NCBI GenBank assembly: GCA_030606485.1
Contig: JAUWGH010000004.1
Span: 62,001 to 126,000 of the forward strand
Direction: 5' to 3'
DNA length: 64,000 nt
DNA from: Promethearchaeota archaeon
GTDB taxonomy: Archaea > Asgardarchaeota > Lokiarchaeia > Sigyniarchaeales > SOKP01
Part shown: one piece after another, positions 36,604-45,413 of the stretch
Layout of the letters: each line of letters starts with the position of its first letter
Numbering within the stretch: the first letter of the stretch is position 1
The notes under the pieces: model-generated
Seen by the model: the letters and a program-made list of their open reading frames with translations, nothing else
Databases searched by the model: none
What the model was told of the DNA's origin: nothing
Translations under genes and position numbers: made by a program

Positions 36604-37980
36604 TTGCATGGACCAGTAGAACCGTTTAAGATTAAAGTGGTTGAGCCCGTTAAGATACCATCTGAGAAAAGAAGACAAGAAGCAATAAGAGAAGCAGGAT
36701 TTAATACTTTTCTACTTCTATCAGAAGATGTTTTTATTGATTTACTTACAGATTCGGGAACATCCGCAATGTCTGATAACCAATGGGCGGGAATGATGCT
36801 CGGAGATGAGGCTTATGCGGGAAGTAAAAATTTTTACACCCTAGAAAAAGCAGTGCAAGATGTCTTGGGTTATTATTATATGGTACCCACGCATCAAGGG
36901 AGAGGCGCCGAGCATTTGATGTCTAAAAATTTAATTAAACCAGGTCAGCTAGTTCCAAGAAATATGTATTTTACGACTTCGAAATTGCATGTAGAATTAT
37001 CTGGTGGTATTATGCCTGATGTAATCATTGATGAAGCGCATGATCCAGAAAATACAAATCCATTTAAAGGAAACATTGATCTAAAGAAATTGGAGAAATT
37101 AATTGATGAACATGGAGTTGAAAAAATCGCCTATATTAATATTGAAATGGATGTAAATATGGCTGGAGGCCAACCTGTTTCAATGCAAAATTTGAGTGAA
37201 GTATATGAATTCGCCAAAGAGCATAAATTAAAGGTTATTTTTGACGCAACGCGTTCAAGTGAAAATGCATACTTTATTAGAGAAAGAGAAAAAGGATATG
37301 AAGATACTCCTATTATTGATATTCTCAGAGAAATGATGAGTTATTCTGATGGTTGTATTTATTCTGCGAAGAAAGATTGTCTAGTGAACATTGGTGGCTT
37401 TCTTGCAACTCATGACAAGGAAATTTTTGAAAAAACCCGATCTGAAGTTGTTGTGTACGAGGGTCTTCACACATACGGTGGAATGGCGGGGCGTGATATG
37501 GAAGCTGTAGCAAGAGGTTTGCGGGAAGGGACCCAATATGAATACCTTAAATATAGAACTAACCAAACACGATATTTTGGAGAGTTACTCATAAAAGAAA
37601 ACATTCCTGTTGTGAAGCCAATAGGTGGTCATGCAGTATTTCTTAATGCTTTAAAGTTTTTACCCCATATACCACGGGATCAATGGCCTGCGCAAACTCT
37701 TTCGGCTGCAATATATGAAGACTCGGGTGTCAGATCCATGGAGCGTGGAGCAGTTTCAAAAGGAAGAGATAAAATTACAGGTGAAAATATCTTTCCCAAG
37801 TTAGAATTAGTTCGACTTACTATTCCCCGTAGAGTTTATACAAATACACATATGGAATACACCGCGGAATCAATCATAAGGCTTTATGAAAAGAAAGATA
37901 CAATTCCAGGATTAAAAATGGTTCATGAGCCAAAGTATCTTAGGTTCTTTCAGTCAAGATTTGAACAAGTTAGCCTTTAA
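36604..37980 (+). CDS. tpl: Tyrosine phenol-lyase (beta-tyrosinase)
   Basis: A PLP enzyme that splits tyrosine to phenol, pyruvate and ammonia. The 458 residues align by eye with bacterial TPL along the whole length: MSDNQWAGMMLGDEAYAGS, VPTHQGRGAEHL, NMYFTTSKLH, AGGQPVSM, the PLP-lysine region YSAKKDCLVNIGGFL, YGGMAGRDMEA, and GVRSMERGAVSKGRD. The SMERG block carries the arginine that separates TPL from tryptophanase, which has a different sequence there. Start is TTG 36604 (an in-frame TGA lies just upstream). It is rare in archaea and may be acquired from bacteria. Confidence 0.88.
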   Translation: MHGPVEPFKIKVVEPVKIPSEKRRQEAIREAGFNTFLLLSEDVFIDLLTDSGTSAMSDNQWAGMMLGDEAYAGSKNFYTLEKAVQDVLGYYYMVPTHQGRGAEHLMSKNLIKPGQLVPRNMYFTTSKLHVELSGGIMPDVIIDEAHDPENTNPFKGNIDLKKLEKLIDEHGVEKIAYINIEMDVNMAGGQPVSMQNLSEVYEFAKEHKLKVIFDATRSSENAYFIREREKGYEDTPIIDILREMMSYSDGCIYSAKKDCLVNIGGFLATHDKEIFEKTRSEVVVYEGLHTYGGMAGRDMEAVARGLREGTQYEYLKYRTNQTRYFGELLIKENIPVVKPIGGHAVFLNALKFLPHIPRDQWPAQTLSAAIYEDSGVRSMERGAVSKGRDKITGENIFPKLELVRLTIPRRVYTNTHMEYTAESIIRLYEKKDTIPGLKMVHEPKYLRFFQSRFEQVSL

Positions 37981-37993
37981 AATCTTAAAGTCC

Positions 37994-38869
37994 TTAAGAT
38001 CTTAAAGCCCCTATAGCACTAACCATATCATTATATTTCAGGAAATAAGGCTTTTTTTTATGCATTTTACACATTATTTTAATAATTCGCTTAAAAATTG
38101 AGTTATTCTTTAAAAATCCACCACTAAAGACGATATTTTTCACTTTTCTATTTTGCGAGTAAAGAATTAATTGAGAAGCTATGTTTTCTGAAATGATAGA
38201 AATGATGGAATTAATCACATCTTCCTTTTTATAGCTAATGTCATTAAAAAGAGTAACTTTTCCTAAAGAAGACGCTGTAAATTGACGAAACAATGGATCT
38301 ACCCGATCATCTTCTTCTTCATATATATCACCGACTTTTAGATCCACATTATATGGGTTTCCTTTCTTAGCAATATTTATAGCCTCATCAAAATCATCCA
38401 AATTATAAAGTAATTTTATTAACCCCATAAAGGTTCCTCCACCTAAGGCGGAACCACCAATTCTTTCAAAATTTCTTCTATCTTCTTGTGATTTTATGTG
38501 CAACATAGAGGTTCCTGTGCCCACTGAAATAAAAAGCATATCTAAGGGCATTTTCTTCTCATTTAATTCAAATAAAACTTCTACTCCACGGCATTGTGCT
38601 TCAAATTCATTGATTAATTGACAATTCTTATCCTTATTGAAATTCTTATAAATTTTAAATGCCTTTCCTCCAGTTAAATTTATTTTAAATTCTTGATTTT
38701 CGTTTAAAAATTTATAAATTTCATTATAATTTGTTAGAAAACTTTTAAATATAAGTTTATCATCCTTTACATAGCTGATTTTAGTGAGAGAAGCACCAGC
38801 ATCAATTCCCAATTTACCTTTTAATGCATTTGCTAGAGTACTAGTTAAATTAATAATTTGCTCACTCAA
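37994..38869 (-). CDS. coaW: Pantothenate kinase, type II (fumble-like)
   Basis: Phosphorylates pantothenate, the first step of CoA synthesis in bacteria and eukaryotes. The 291 residues have the ASKHA fold: phosphate-1 KLGIDAGASLTKISYV, connect region FISVGTGTSML, then RIGGSALGGGTFMGL and the adenosine motif VKNIVFSGGFLKNN. The GGSxxGGGTFxGL block is diagnostic for eukaryote-type/staphylococcal PanK II. Most archaea instead use pantoate kinase and phosphopantothenate synthetase, so this is a notable gene. Convergent with tpl. Confidence 0.87.
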   Translation of the reverse strand: MSEQIINLTSTLANALKGKLGIDAGASLTKISYVKDDKLIFKSFLTNYNEIYKFLNENQEFKINLTGGKAFKIYKNFNKDKNCQLINEFEAQCRGVEVLFELNEKKMPLDMLFISVGTGTSMLHIKSQEDRRNFERIGGSALGGGTFMGLIKLLYNLDDFDEAINIAKKGNPYNVDLKVGDIYEEEDDRVDPLFRQFTASSLGKVTLFNDISYKKEDVINSIISIISENIASQLILYSQNRKVKNIVFSGGFLKNNSIFKRIIKIMCKMHKKKPYFLKYNDMVSAIGALRS

Positions 38870-38968
38870 TTTAAAAAACCATTAAAAATACTTTATTGAT
38901 TGAACTATTACTATAATTACAATTAATATATTTTATTATAAAAAAAGATAAAAGAAAAGTAATAAAAA

Positions 38969-40417
38969 TTATCTTTCGGCAAATTCTTTCATATCTTTTG
39001 CTGGATCCCAACGTTTTTTCATGAAATCTAAAATTCCTGATGAATCTCTTGGTCCTACAATGCAAACACAATTAGCTTCATCTTCTACTGCTCCCGATAA
39101 TCTTGCTGCCATACCAGGAATAATTATAATACGATGCTTAACCTTATCAAAAGGTTTAAATTTTTCAATCGCTTCAGCAATAGCAGAACTCGAATATTGT
39201 CCACCCGCAACAGAACTTTCAACACCTATTCCTCCTGTATCAACATTTAATAAATAAGCGTCAATATTCCCACTTTTAATATCTTCTCTAACTGGATAGA
39301 CGGTCATACGATAATTTGTTGTACAAAAGATAGGTACATTATCATCAGGTTCTCCAATTGTTTCTAAACCCGGGTCTACAGCGGGATATATCCTCGGATC
39401 GCTAAAGACGTTCTGTCTGAAGGTCAATATTGCTAACAGCGCCCAAATATCTTCCTTTTTTTTACCCGTATGACAAATTATCAAAGATGTATCAATAGCT
39501 GCCATAATACATGCCCTAATCATTTCTTTATATTGAAATTTCCATAAATCTTTATCGTTTTTAACTTTTATATCTTTCCATAACGCTGCTGGGACACCCA
39601 TAATTGGCCATCCAGAATTTTCATCGCCACTATTAATACCAGCTAACCTCAGTTGAATAATATTATCAAAAGTATCCGACACATTACCTTCACCAAAAAA
39701 GGTTCCCGGATCCAAGACAATTTCTCTTACTCCCATCTTTTGTAGAGATGCGGAGATTGAAATCAATTCATTAATATCATTTGAGAAGCATACAACAGGC
39801 AAATCTTCATCAAATGCAAATGAACCAATTTTTTCCCAGCTTTCTTTTGTCACAGCATAAAGCAGTGGTTTTTTATTCTTTATTTCTGCAGCAGCAGCGA
39901 GAAGTATATCTGGATTAAAACAACATAATATGACGGGTATATCTGAATTTTCCACTACTGTTTTAGCAGCGGTTTTAAAAGATTCTGCGTCATTGGATAC
40001 GCATTTTAATGCAATTGCGTTTAGTTTTAAATCATCACCAAGTCTTGAAATCACTATTCCAGTCAAATATTTTACGGTATCTATGAGATCTTCAGCATTA
40101 TCATCAAGCGTGATTGCAATAGCCATTTCATTATAGAAAGTTAGAGAATGTCTATATATAACTTCTTCCCCACCAATTGTGCATAATCTTTCACCAACTC
40201 CGAATTCTACTGGCTTCTGTGGAGGTGTTGTTATTTCTATTAATTTTCTCAGATTTTTAGCTTGCTTTGGATGTTGAAGATGCGGACAATCACTTAATTT
40301 TTTTTTTCTTTCAAGTAGTTCAGTTGAAAATGCCATACACGTCTCCAGCCCACATTCTTTGCAATTACTCTTATCGAGAAATTTATAAATTTCGAGCGGA
40401 CTTGCTCTTTTTACCAT
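38969..40417 (-). CDS. cdhE: Corrinoid iron-sulfur protein large subunit (CO dehydrogenase/acetyl-CoA synthase gamma)
   Basis: Carries the methyl group to acetyl-CoA synthase in the Wood-Ljungdahl pathway. The 482 residues start with the [4Fe-4S] motif NCKECGLETC, with a further cysteine in SDCPHL, followed by a TIM-barrel region (DPGTFFGEGN; GINSGDENSGWPIMG) and the C-terminal B12 domain (LLNVDTGGIGVESSVAGGQYS; IIIPGMAARLSG). It is isolated from other cdh genes in this window; those must be elsewhere. The assignment rests on the N-terminal cluster and overall length (family about 450-480). Confidence 0.9.
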   Translation of the reverse strand: MVKRASPLEIYKFLDKSNCKECGLETCMAFSTELLERKKKLSDCPHLQHPKQAKNLRKLIEITTPPQKPVEFGVGERLCTIGGEEVIYRHSLTFYNEMAIAITLDDNAEDLIDTVKYLTGIVISRLGDDLKLNAIALKCVSNDAESFKTAAKTVVENSDIPVILCCFNPDILLAAAAEIKNKKPLLYAVTKESWEKIGSFAFDEDLPVVCFSNDINELISISASLQKMGVREIVLDPGTFFGEGNVSDTFDNIIQLRLAGINSGDENSGWPIMGVPAALWKDIKVKNDKDLWKFQYKEMIRACIMAAIDTSLIICHTGKKKEDIWALLAILTFRQNVFSDPRIYPAVDPGLETIGEPDDNVPIFCTTNYRMTVYPVREDIKSGNIDAYLLNVDTGGIGVESSVAGGQYSSSAIAEAIEKFKPFDKVKHRIIIIPGMAARLSGAVEDEANCVCIVGPRDSSGILDFMKKRWDPAKDMKEFAER

Positions 40418-40744
40418 TTTTTCTTACTCCAATCGTTTTTTAAAGTATTTTTTTGATATGATCTAATGTTTAAAATAAAATTAGATAAAATAAATAACTT
40501 TTTAAAAAATCCATAAAAAAATTTCTGAATTAACAAAATAAATTTTCCCTTATGTTTATTATGTTTACATTTAAAACTTAGGCTAATTATTCAATTGCTA
40601 AAATGTAAATTAAATAAATTCATATGTCTATTCATTTAATATTCTTAAAAATCAAAATTGGAATTTATAAATAAAAATATCGAATTGTTATAGCAATTAG
40701 GAAATTATTTATTCCTTTTTTTTTCAAGAAGGAAAAAAAAAATA
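40418..40744. other. AT-rich intergenic region
   Basis: More than 320 bases between cdhE and the short frame at 40745. It is strongly AT-rich with several T and A runs. I see no gene, RNA structure or repeat. The cdhE promoter should lie at its left end. Confidence 0.5.
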
Positions 40745-40855
40745 TTATACGTAATTTATTCTTGAAGAATATTTTTCTATAATTTCATTAAGTTCAGGGC
40801 TTGTTGTTTTTATTAATTCTCTTATAATATTTAAGTAGACAGTTACATTATCAAT
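40745..40855 (-). CDS. Possible 36-residue protein downstream of the MaoC-like gene
   Basis: A short frame overlaps the 3' end of the MaoC-like gene in a different phase and reads IDNVTVYLNIIRELIKTTSP, then ELNEIIEKYSSRINYV. It looks like a real amphipathic helical protein by composition. There is no ATG, GTG or TTG; the only plausible start is ATT (40853-40855), about 12 bases after GGTGA. It may equally be chance. Confidence 0.3.
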   Translation of the reverse strand: MDNVTVYLNIIRELIKTTSPELNEIIEKYSSRINYV

Positions 40856-41286
40856 ATTAAAGCTTCACCTTCGGTTACTAAGGCATCATCTTGATTATAT
40901 ACATTTGTTTCGACTTTTAGGAATTTTAGTTTTCCTTCCTTTTTCGTGAATTTTTCTTTAACTGTGGCAACAGCAGTTAAAGTATCTCCAATATACACGG
41001 GCTTTCGGAAATCTACTTTCTGTGATATATAAAGAGCCCCTGGTCCGAATAATTTTACACCTAACGCCGCTGATATTAATGCACTACTGAAACAACCATG
41101 AACTACTCTTTTTCCGAATTGTTGTGTTTTTGCGAATTCATCATTAACGTGAAGGGGGTTAAAGTCACCCGATATACCGGCAAATATAATTACATCAGCT
41201 TCAGTAACAGTTTTTGCATGAAACGCACTATCGCCTATTTCATAATCCTCATACTTTACATTTTTTAATGTAGGTTTTACACTCAT
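40843..41286 (-). CDS. MaoC-like (R)-specific enoyl-CoA hydratase
   Basis: A hot-dog-fold hydratase acting on acyl-CoA. The 147 residues have the family core FAGISGDFNPLHVNDEFAKT with the catalytic Asp and His, then KRVVHGCFSSALISAAL and the substrate-channel strands YISQKVDFRKPVYIGDTL. The frame opens three residues earlier, but MSVKPTLKN at 41286 is preferred. Substrate chain length is not evident. Small MaoC proteins are common in Asgard genomes for fatty-acid or hydroxyacyl-CoA metabolism. Confidence 0.92.
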   Translation of the reverse strand: MSVKPTLKNVKYEDYEIGDSAFHAKTVTEADVIIFAGISGDFNPLHVNDEFAKTQQFGKRVVHGCFSSALISAALGVKLFGPGALYISQKVDFRKPVYIGDTLTAVATVKEKFTKKEGKLKFLKVETNVYNQDDALVTEGEALILIM

Positions 41287-41373
41287 AAAAATCAATTAAG
41301 CAACACATTATTTAAAAATTATTTATTGAAAAAAAGGAAATAAAAATTAAGATTTTAAAATTTTAAATATTTA

Positions 41374-41886
41374 TTAATCTTCCCGACTCATAAACCCACT
41401 AATGAGACCTATCAGACCTCCTAAAAGCAACAAATATGTTCCAATAGATTCAAGTCGTCCGGCAATTGCATAGTCAAATGGAATTATTCCATCAATTAGG
41501 GGTACAGAATCTCCAACTAGATTCACAACCCATTCTGTCGGAATTGCAGTAAAGCTATAAAATAGGATTACTCCACCTATAAGAAGTGGCATAATCGAGC
41601 CAATAATTGCTGAGATGCGACTCTTAACTCCAGCTAGTTGTGTGAATCCTGCAGATAAAAACCAAATTAAAAGACCCGCAATAATATAAATCGCAAAAGT
41701 TGGAACGCCTAAAGTAACTCCCAGTGCATCTGCATTTGTAAACATATTTACAATGTTTTTTATTATCCCTATACCATAGGCATAATAAATTGTACCGCCA
41801 TCATCAACTGCTACCCATGATAAAATGAAGGTAGATATTAGAGTTATAATTCCTGCAAGAATACTTAAAAACTTTCCAGCACCCAT
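41374..41886 (-). CDS. Four-helix membrane protein of unknown function
   Basis: 170 residues with four membrane segments: FLSILAGIITLISTFILSWVA, GVPTFAIYIIAGLLIWFL, SAIIGSIMPLLIGGVILFY and IGTYLLLLGGLIGLISGFM. The loop between the first and second holds DDGGTIYYAYGIG. No known catalytic or transport motif is seen. Confidence 0.78.
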   Translation of the reverse strand: MGAGKFLSILAGIITLISTFILSWVAVDDGGTIYYAYGIGIIKNIVNMFTNADALGVTLGVPTFAIYIIAGLLIWFLSAGFTQLAGVKSRISAIIGSIMPLLIGGVILFYSFTAIPTEWVVNLVGDSVPLIDGIIPFDYAIAGRLESIGTYLLLLGGLIGLISGFMSRED

Positions 41887-42056
41887 TATTTTTCACTATA
41901 ATTTATAATTTTTTTTATGTATTTTTTTTATTATATCCGAAAAGAGTTTTAAGTATTTAAAAAATTTCTTCATAGAAGTATAAAATATTTTTTTATGAAA
42001 TAAGGGAAAATAGAGAAAATTAGTGAAAATTTATTTTAATTTTTATATAATTATAA

Positions 42057-43121
42057 TTGAATCAATTTATGTCAAATCCATCAGAATTTTTTCCAACTGG
42101 AAAGATCAAATCAAAAATTTTATCTCAACTTCTAAATAAATATTGTTCCAGTAAAATTGATGATAGAGTGATTTTGGGCTCAGAAATAGGTGAGGATGCT
42201 GCCGTTATTGATATGGGGGATAAATATTTAGTTGCTAAAACTGATCCTATCACATTTCTTGATTATAAACCGGGTATTTATAATAATATCGGTTTTTGGG
42301 TAGTAAATGTAAATGTAAATGATGTTGCATGTTGTGGTGCAATTCCGAAATGGTTTCAAACTACGATTTTATTACCTGAGAAAGGCACAACGGAAGAGTT
42401 AATCGAGAAAACTTTTAAGGAAATTCATGAGACTTGTAAAAATCTTGGTATTTCTGTTGTAGGGGGTCATACGGAAATCACCGTTGGATTAGATAAACCA
42501 ATGGCTATTGGTTGTTTGATGGGTGAAGTGGAGAAAGATAAATTGGTAAAAACTTCAGGAGCAAAAGTAGGTGATGCAATTATTCTTACAAAAGGGATTG
42601 TAATTGAAGGCACTTCGATAATCGCAACTGAAAAGGAAAGAGAGTTACTTGAAAGGGGATTGGATAAACAATTTATAGAAAGATGCAAGCAATTTATTTA
42701 TGATCCTGGAATAAGTGTATTGAAAGAGGCAATTTTAGCAAATCAAAATTTTAAAATACACTCTATGCATGATCCAACAGAAGGAGGGATTGCGACAGCT
42801 CTGGCTGAGATTTCAATAGCGTCTGACACTGGTGTATTAATAGAGAGGGAAAAAATCAATATATTTCCCGAATCAGAAGAATTATTTAAATTATATAACT
42901 TAAATATCTTGAATACAATAACATCGGGATCATTACTGATATGCTTAGATGAAAAAGATTCAGAGGATTTAGTAAATTTACTTCAAGAAAATAATATTAA
43001 TGCAAATGTTATCGGTATAATTGTTCCAAAAGATAAGGGATTAAAAATTAAGGAGAAAAATAACGAAATCTTACTCCTAGAATACTCTGAAATCGATGAA
43101 ATTATTAAAATATTTCAATAG
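42057..43121 (+). CDS. HypE/AIR-synthase-related protein
   Basis: 354 residues of the PurM/HypE/ThiL/SelD fold. The N-terminal ATP-binding part shows GEDAAVIDMGDKYLVAKTDPI and NVNVNDVACCGAIPKWF; the C-terminal part shows VVGGHTEIT, GDAIILTKGI and HDPTEGGIATALAEIS. True HypE ends in PRIC or similar; this protein does not, so it belongs to the HypE-like paralogue group of unknown reaction. The first possible start is TTG 42057; ATG 42069 is an alternative. Confidence 0.85.
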   Translation: MNQFMSNPSEFFPTGKIKSKILSQLLNKYCSSKIDDRVILGSEIGEDAAVIDMGDKYLVAKTDPITFLDYKPGIYNNIGFWVVNVNVNDVACCGAIPKWFQTTILLPEKGTTEELIEKTFKEIHETCKNLGISVVGGHTEITVGLDKPMAIGCLMGEVEKDKLVKTSGAKVGDAIILTKGIVIEGTSIIATEKERELLERGLDKQFIERCKQFIYDPGISVLKEAILANQNFKIHSMHDPTEGGIATALAEISIASDTGVLIEREKINIFPESEELFKLYNLNILNTITSGSLLICLDEKDSEDLVNLLQENNINANVIGIIVPKDKGLKIKEKNNEILLLEYSEIDEIIKIFQ

Positions 43122-43142
43122 TTAAAAATATAACTATGAATT

Positions 43143-45077
43143 TCATTGATTGTTAAAAAACAACGATCTCCAATCAATATAATCAATATTTTTTAATTTG
43201 ATACCAGTTTGAGATTCAAATTCACCAATTATATAATGATATCTGTCTTTTCGTTTTATATTGTGAGGTACAACGATTAAATAATAACCCAATGTATTAA
43301 ATTTCTTAAACATCTTAACTTTTAATTTATCGCGTTTTATTAATTCTTGCCAGTCTTTATAAGTCCCTTTAAAACGAGAAATTTTTTGAAAAGATTCCCA
43401 TCCATCTTCAGAATCCTCGTGTTGCTCGCCATTACTCTCTCCTGCTAAAAAAAACATCTTATTTCCAATTTGTAAAACACCATAAATATCAACATGGACA
43501 TTGTGATGTTTTAAATTGTTTGGTAGTTCTCCAATTGGTAAAATTTCAGTTAGTGGTACATCCACTCTAAAGGTTTCACCAGTTTTAAGATAATTGCTAA
43601 AAATATGTGTAAAATAAAGGTGTGTAATTTTTTGTTCCTTACCCATATTGCACATCGGGCAACTTGAGCCATCGCGTATGTTATAATAACTATTTAAAAA
43701 AACATGATTGCAATCTAAGCATTTCCATTTTAAAACCCCATAATCATTTCTCCCCGTTTTTTCCAATGATTCTTTTAAAGCTTCATTAAATTCGCTTTTA
43801 TTTGATAATAACTTAAGATTTCGTGATTCTGCTAATTCCTTAGAATCATTGTATTCTAGCGGCTTGTTTAAATTTTTTTGAACATTACAATCATAGCATC
43901 CTCTCCCTTCCTGTCCTATCCGGGTTATTTGCTTATAAGTTACATGATTACACTCTTTAAACTTTACTTTAACTTTTAATTGAGATACTGCAATGTTCTT
44001 TTCATTCATTTTTATAATATTAAACCAATCAGAGGGTGTTGTTAATAATTCTATTCTTGAGTTTTCACATCTTTCTTTAAGATTATGATAAGAGGTAATT
44101 GCTTGACCAAAAATCATGTCGTACACTGCTTTTACTTTTGCAGTGGATCGTTTTATTGGTGAGATTAAATCAATTAAGAGTGATTTAACCTGTTTAGAAA
44201 ACTCTTTACGCGAACCAGCATTGTATCCCGCTTCAGTTGTTGCTTCCGTTGAATTGTATTTACGCTTACCCGTTTTAGAATATTCGTGTAGTTGTTGTAA
44301 GATAATTTTTTTTATCTTTTTCAGTCGAGGCTTCAGAATCTCCTTATGAAAAGTTTTCCACTCACTATATGTCCTGAATGGGGGGTCCCTTTGAAGCCCA
44401 AGCCATCTATTAAACGCGTGTCGTATATAATCTTCATTCTTTTTTGTTGCTTCTAAATCCTGAAATTCTCCTGTTTCTCTAATTGTTGGGAGATTTGGAT
44501 TAAAAATCCCTGTTTCTATACCATCTATATTCATATCAAATAGAGAAAAGAGTTTCTTAACCCGTGGATCACGGAATGCAATTTCCTCCAAGTTTTCATC
44601 CATTTCATCATTCTTTTCTAGAATCCCATGATAATTTTTACTTTCATTTCCATTTTCCTTTCCTATTGTCGATAGTTCTTGCTCTGGCTCGTCTTTATGG
44701 ACATCAGTAAAACCCTTTCTATTATAATCCGTTTCCAGTTGGTTTTCTGTCTGGGGTTCTCCAACATGGTCTTGACCGAAAAACTCTAACTCTTCAGCTG
44801 TATTTCTTGGATTTGGCATGCTAATTTTTTTCAATACTGGTGGTTTTGAATCCGGGCTTGAATCCCCGATATTTTTGTAAATTCTGTGCATTAGTTTGGA
44901 TTCTTTTTGCTCTCCTTTTAATTCTTGATTTCCCTCATGAACTCTTTTAAAGATTCCTTTAAATAATTTATACTCTAAATCCTTTCCCTGCAATTCTGTT
45001 GTATCGGTCTTATTATGAGGCTTAGATACATCCTTTTTTCCGTTAAGACTAATTCGGTTTTTTCTTGGACCGCTCAA
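43143..45077 (-). CDS. Zinc-ribbon protein with a nuclease-like (PD-(D/E)XK type) C-terminal domain
   Basis: 644 residues. The first 250 are low-complexity and charged; a helical middle part follows. Residues about 375-520 carry two zinc-ribbon or treble-clef units: CNHVTYKQ with CYDC, and KWKCLDCNHVF with SSCPMC. The last 120 residues contain HVDIYGVL (Asp530) and AGESNGEQH (Glu547, Glu551, His553), followed by basic strands, as in Vsr-like and homing-type PD-(D/E)XK nucleases. No signal peptide. It could be a mobile or selfish endonuclease, or a defence or repair nuclease; this is inference from motifs. Confidence 0.7.
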   Translation of the reverse strand: MSGPRKNRISLNGKKDVSKPHNKTDTTELQGKDLEYKLFKGIFKRVHEGNQELKGEQKESKLMHRIYKNIGDSSPDSKPPVLKKISMPNPRNTAEELEFFGQDHVGEPQTENQLETDYNRKGFTDVHKDEPEQELSTIGKENGNESKNYHGILEKNDEMDENLEEIAFRDPRVKKLFSLFDMNIDGIETGIFNPNLPTIRETGEFQDLEATKKNEDYIRHAFNRWLGLQRDPPFRTYSEWKTFHKEILKPRLKKIKKIILQQLHEYSKTGKRKYNSTEATTEAGYNAGSRKEFSKQVKSLLIDLISPIKRSTAKVKAVYDMIFGQAITSYHNLKERCENSRIELLTTPSDWFNIIKMNEKNIAVSQLKVKVKFKECNHVTYKQITRIGQEGRGCYDCNVQKNLNKPLEYNDSKELAESRNLKLLSNKSEFNEALKESLEKTGRNDYGVLKWKCLDCNHVFLNSYYNIRDGSSCPMCNMGKEQKITHLYFTHIFSNYLKTGETFRVDVPLTEILPIGELPNNLKHHNVHVDIYGVLQIGNKMFFLAGESNGEQHEDSEDGWESFQKISRFKGTYKDWQELIKRDKLKVKMFKKFNTLGYYLIVVPHNIKRKDRYHYIIGEFESQTGIKLKNIDYIDWRSLFFNNQ

Positions 45078-45294
45078 TTTTTATTCACTCTATTTTTTAT
45101 TTAGTTAAAAAAATATTCTATCCAACTTATTTAAAGAGAAAAAAAAAAATATGAATTCTTAAAAAGAAAGAAAATTTTAATAAAACTTAATTTGATTTTA
45201 AAAGATTCCTGTAAATTCATTTCTTGAAAATTTATTGAATTAAATTTAATTACAAGACTAAAAGAACTAAAAATTAATAAATAAGGAGGGAGTA
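45078..45294. other. AT-rich upstream region
   Basis: More than 200 bases of very AT-rich DNA between the zinc-ribbon gene and the small gene at 45295. No coding frame is convincing and no structured repeat is seen; it should hold promoters in both directions. Confidence 0.5.
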
Positions 45295-45390
45295 ATGGAT
45301 TATCGTTCCCAAAACTCAAATTTTAATTCAATTTTGATATATTTATTGATGGTTTATAGTGAAAAAGATGAAATTACTAAAATTTTTTAG
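45295..45390 (+). CDS. Possible 31-residue peptide with a strong ribosome-binding site
   Basis: ATG 45295 follows AAGGAGGG (45283-45290), one of the best Shine-Dalgarno sequences in the window, at a spacing of four bases. The peptide is MDYRSQNSNFNSILIYLLMV followed by a charged end (YSEKDEITKIF). It has a short hydrophobic middle but no clear signal peptide. It ends 23 bases before the DUF89 gene and could be a leader peptide or an independent small protein. Confidence 0.5.
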   Translation: MDYRSQNSNFNSILIYLLMVYSEKDEITKIF

Positions 45391-45413
45391 GTTTTACAAT
45401 ATTTTCACATGTA

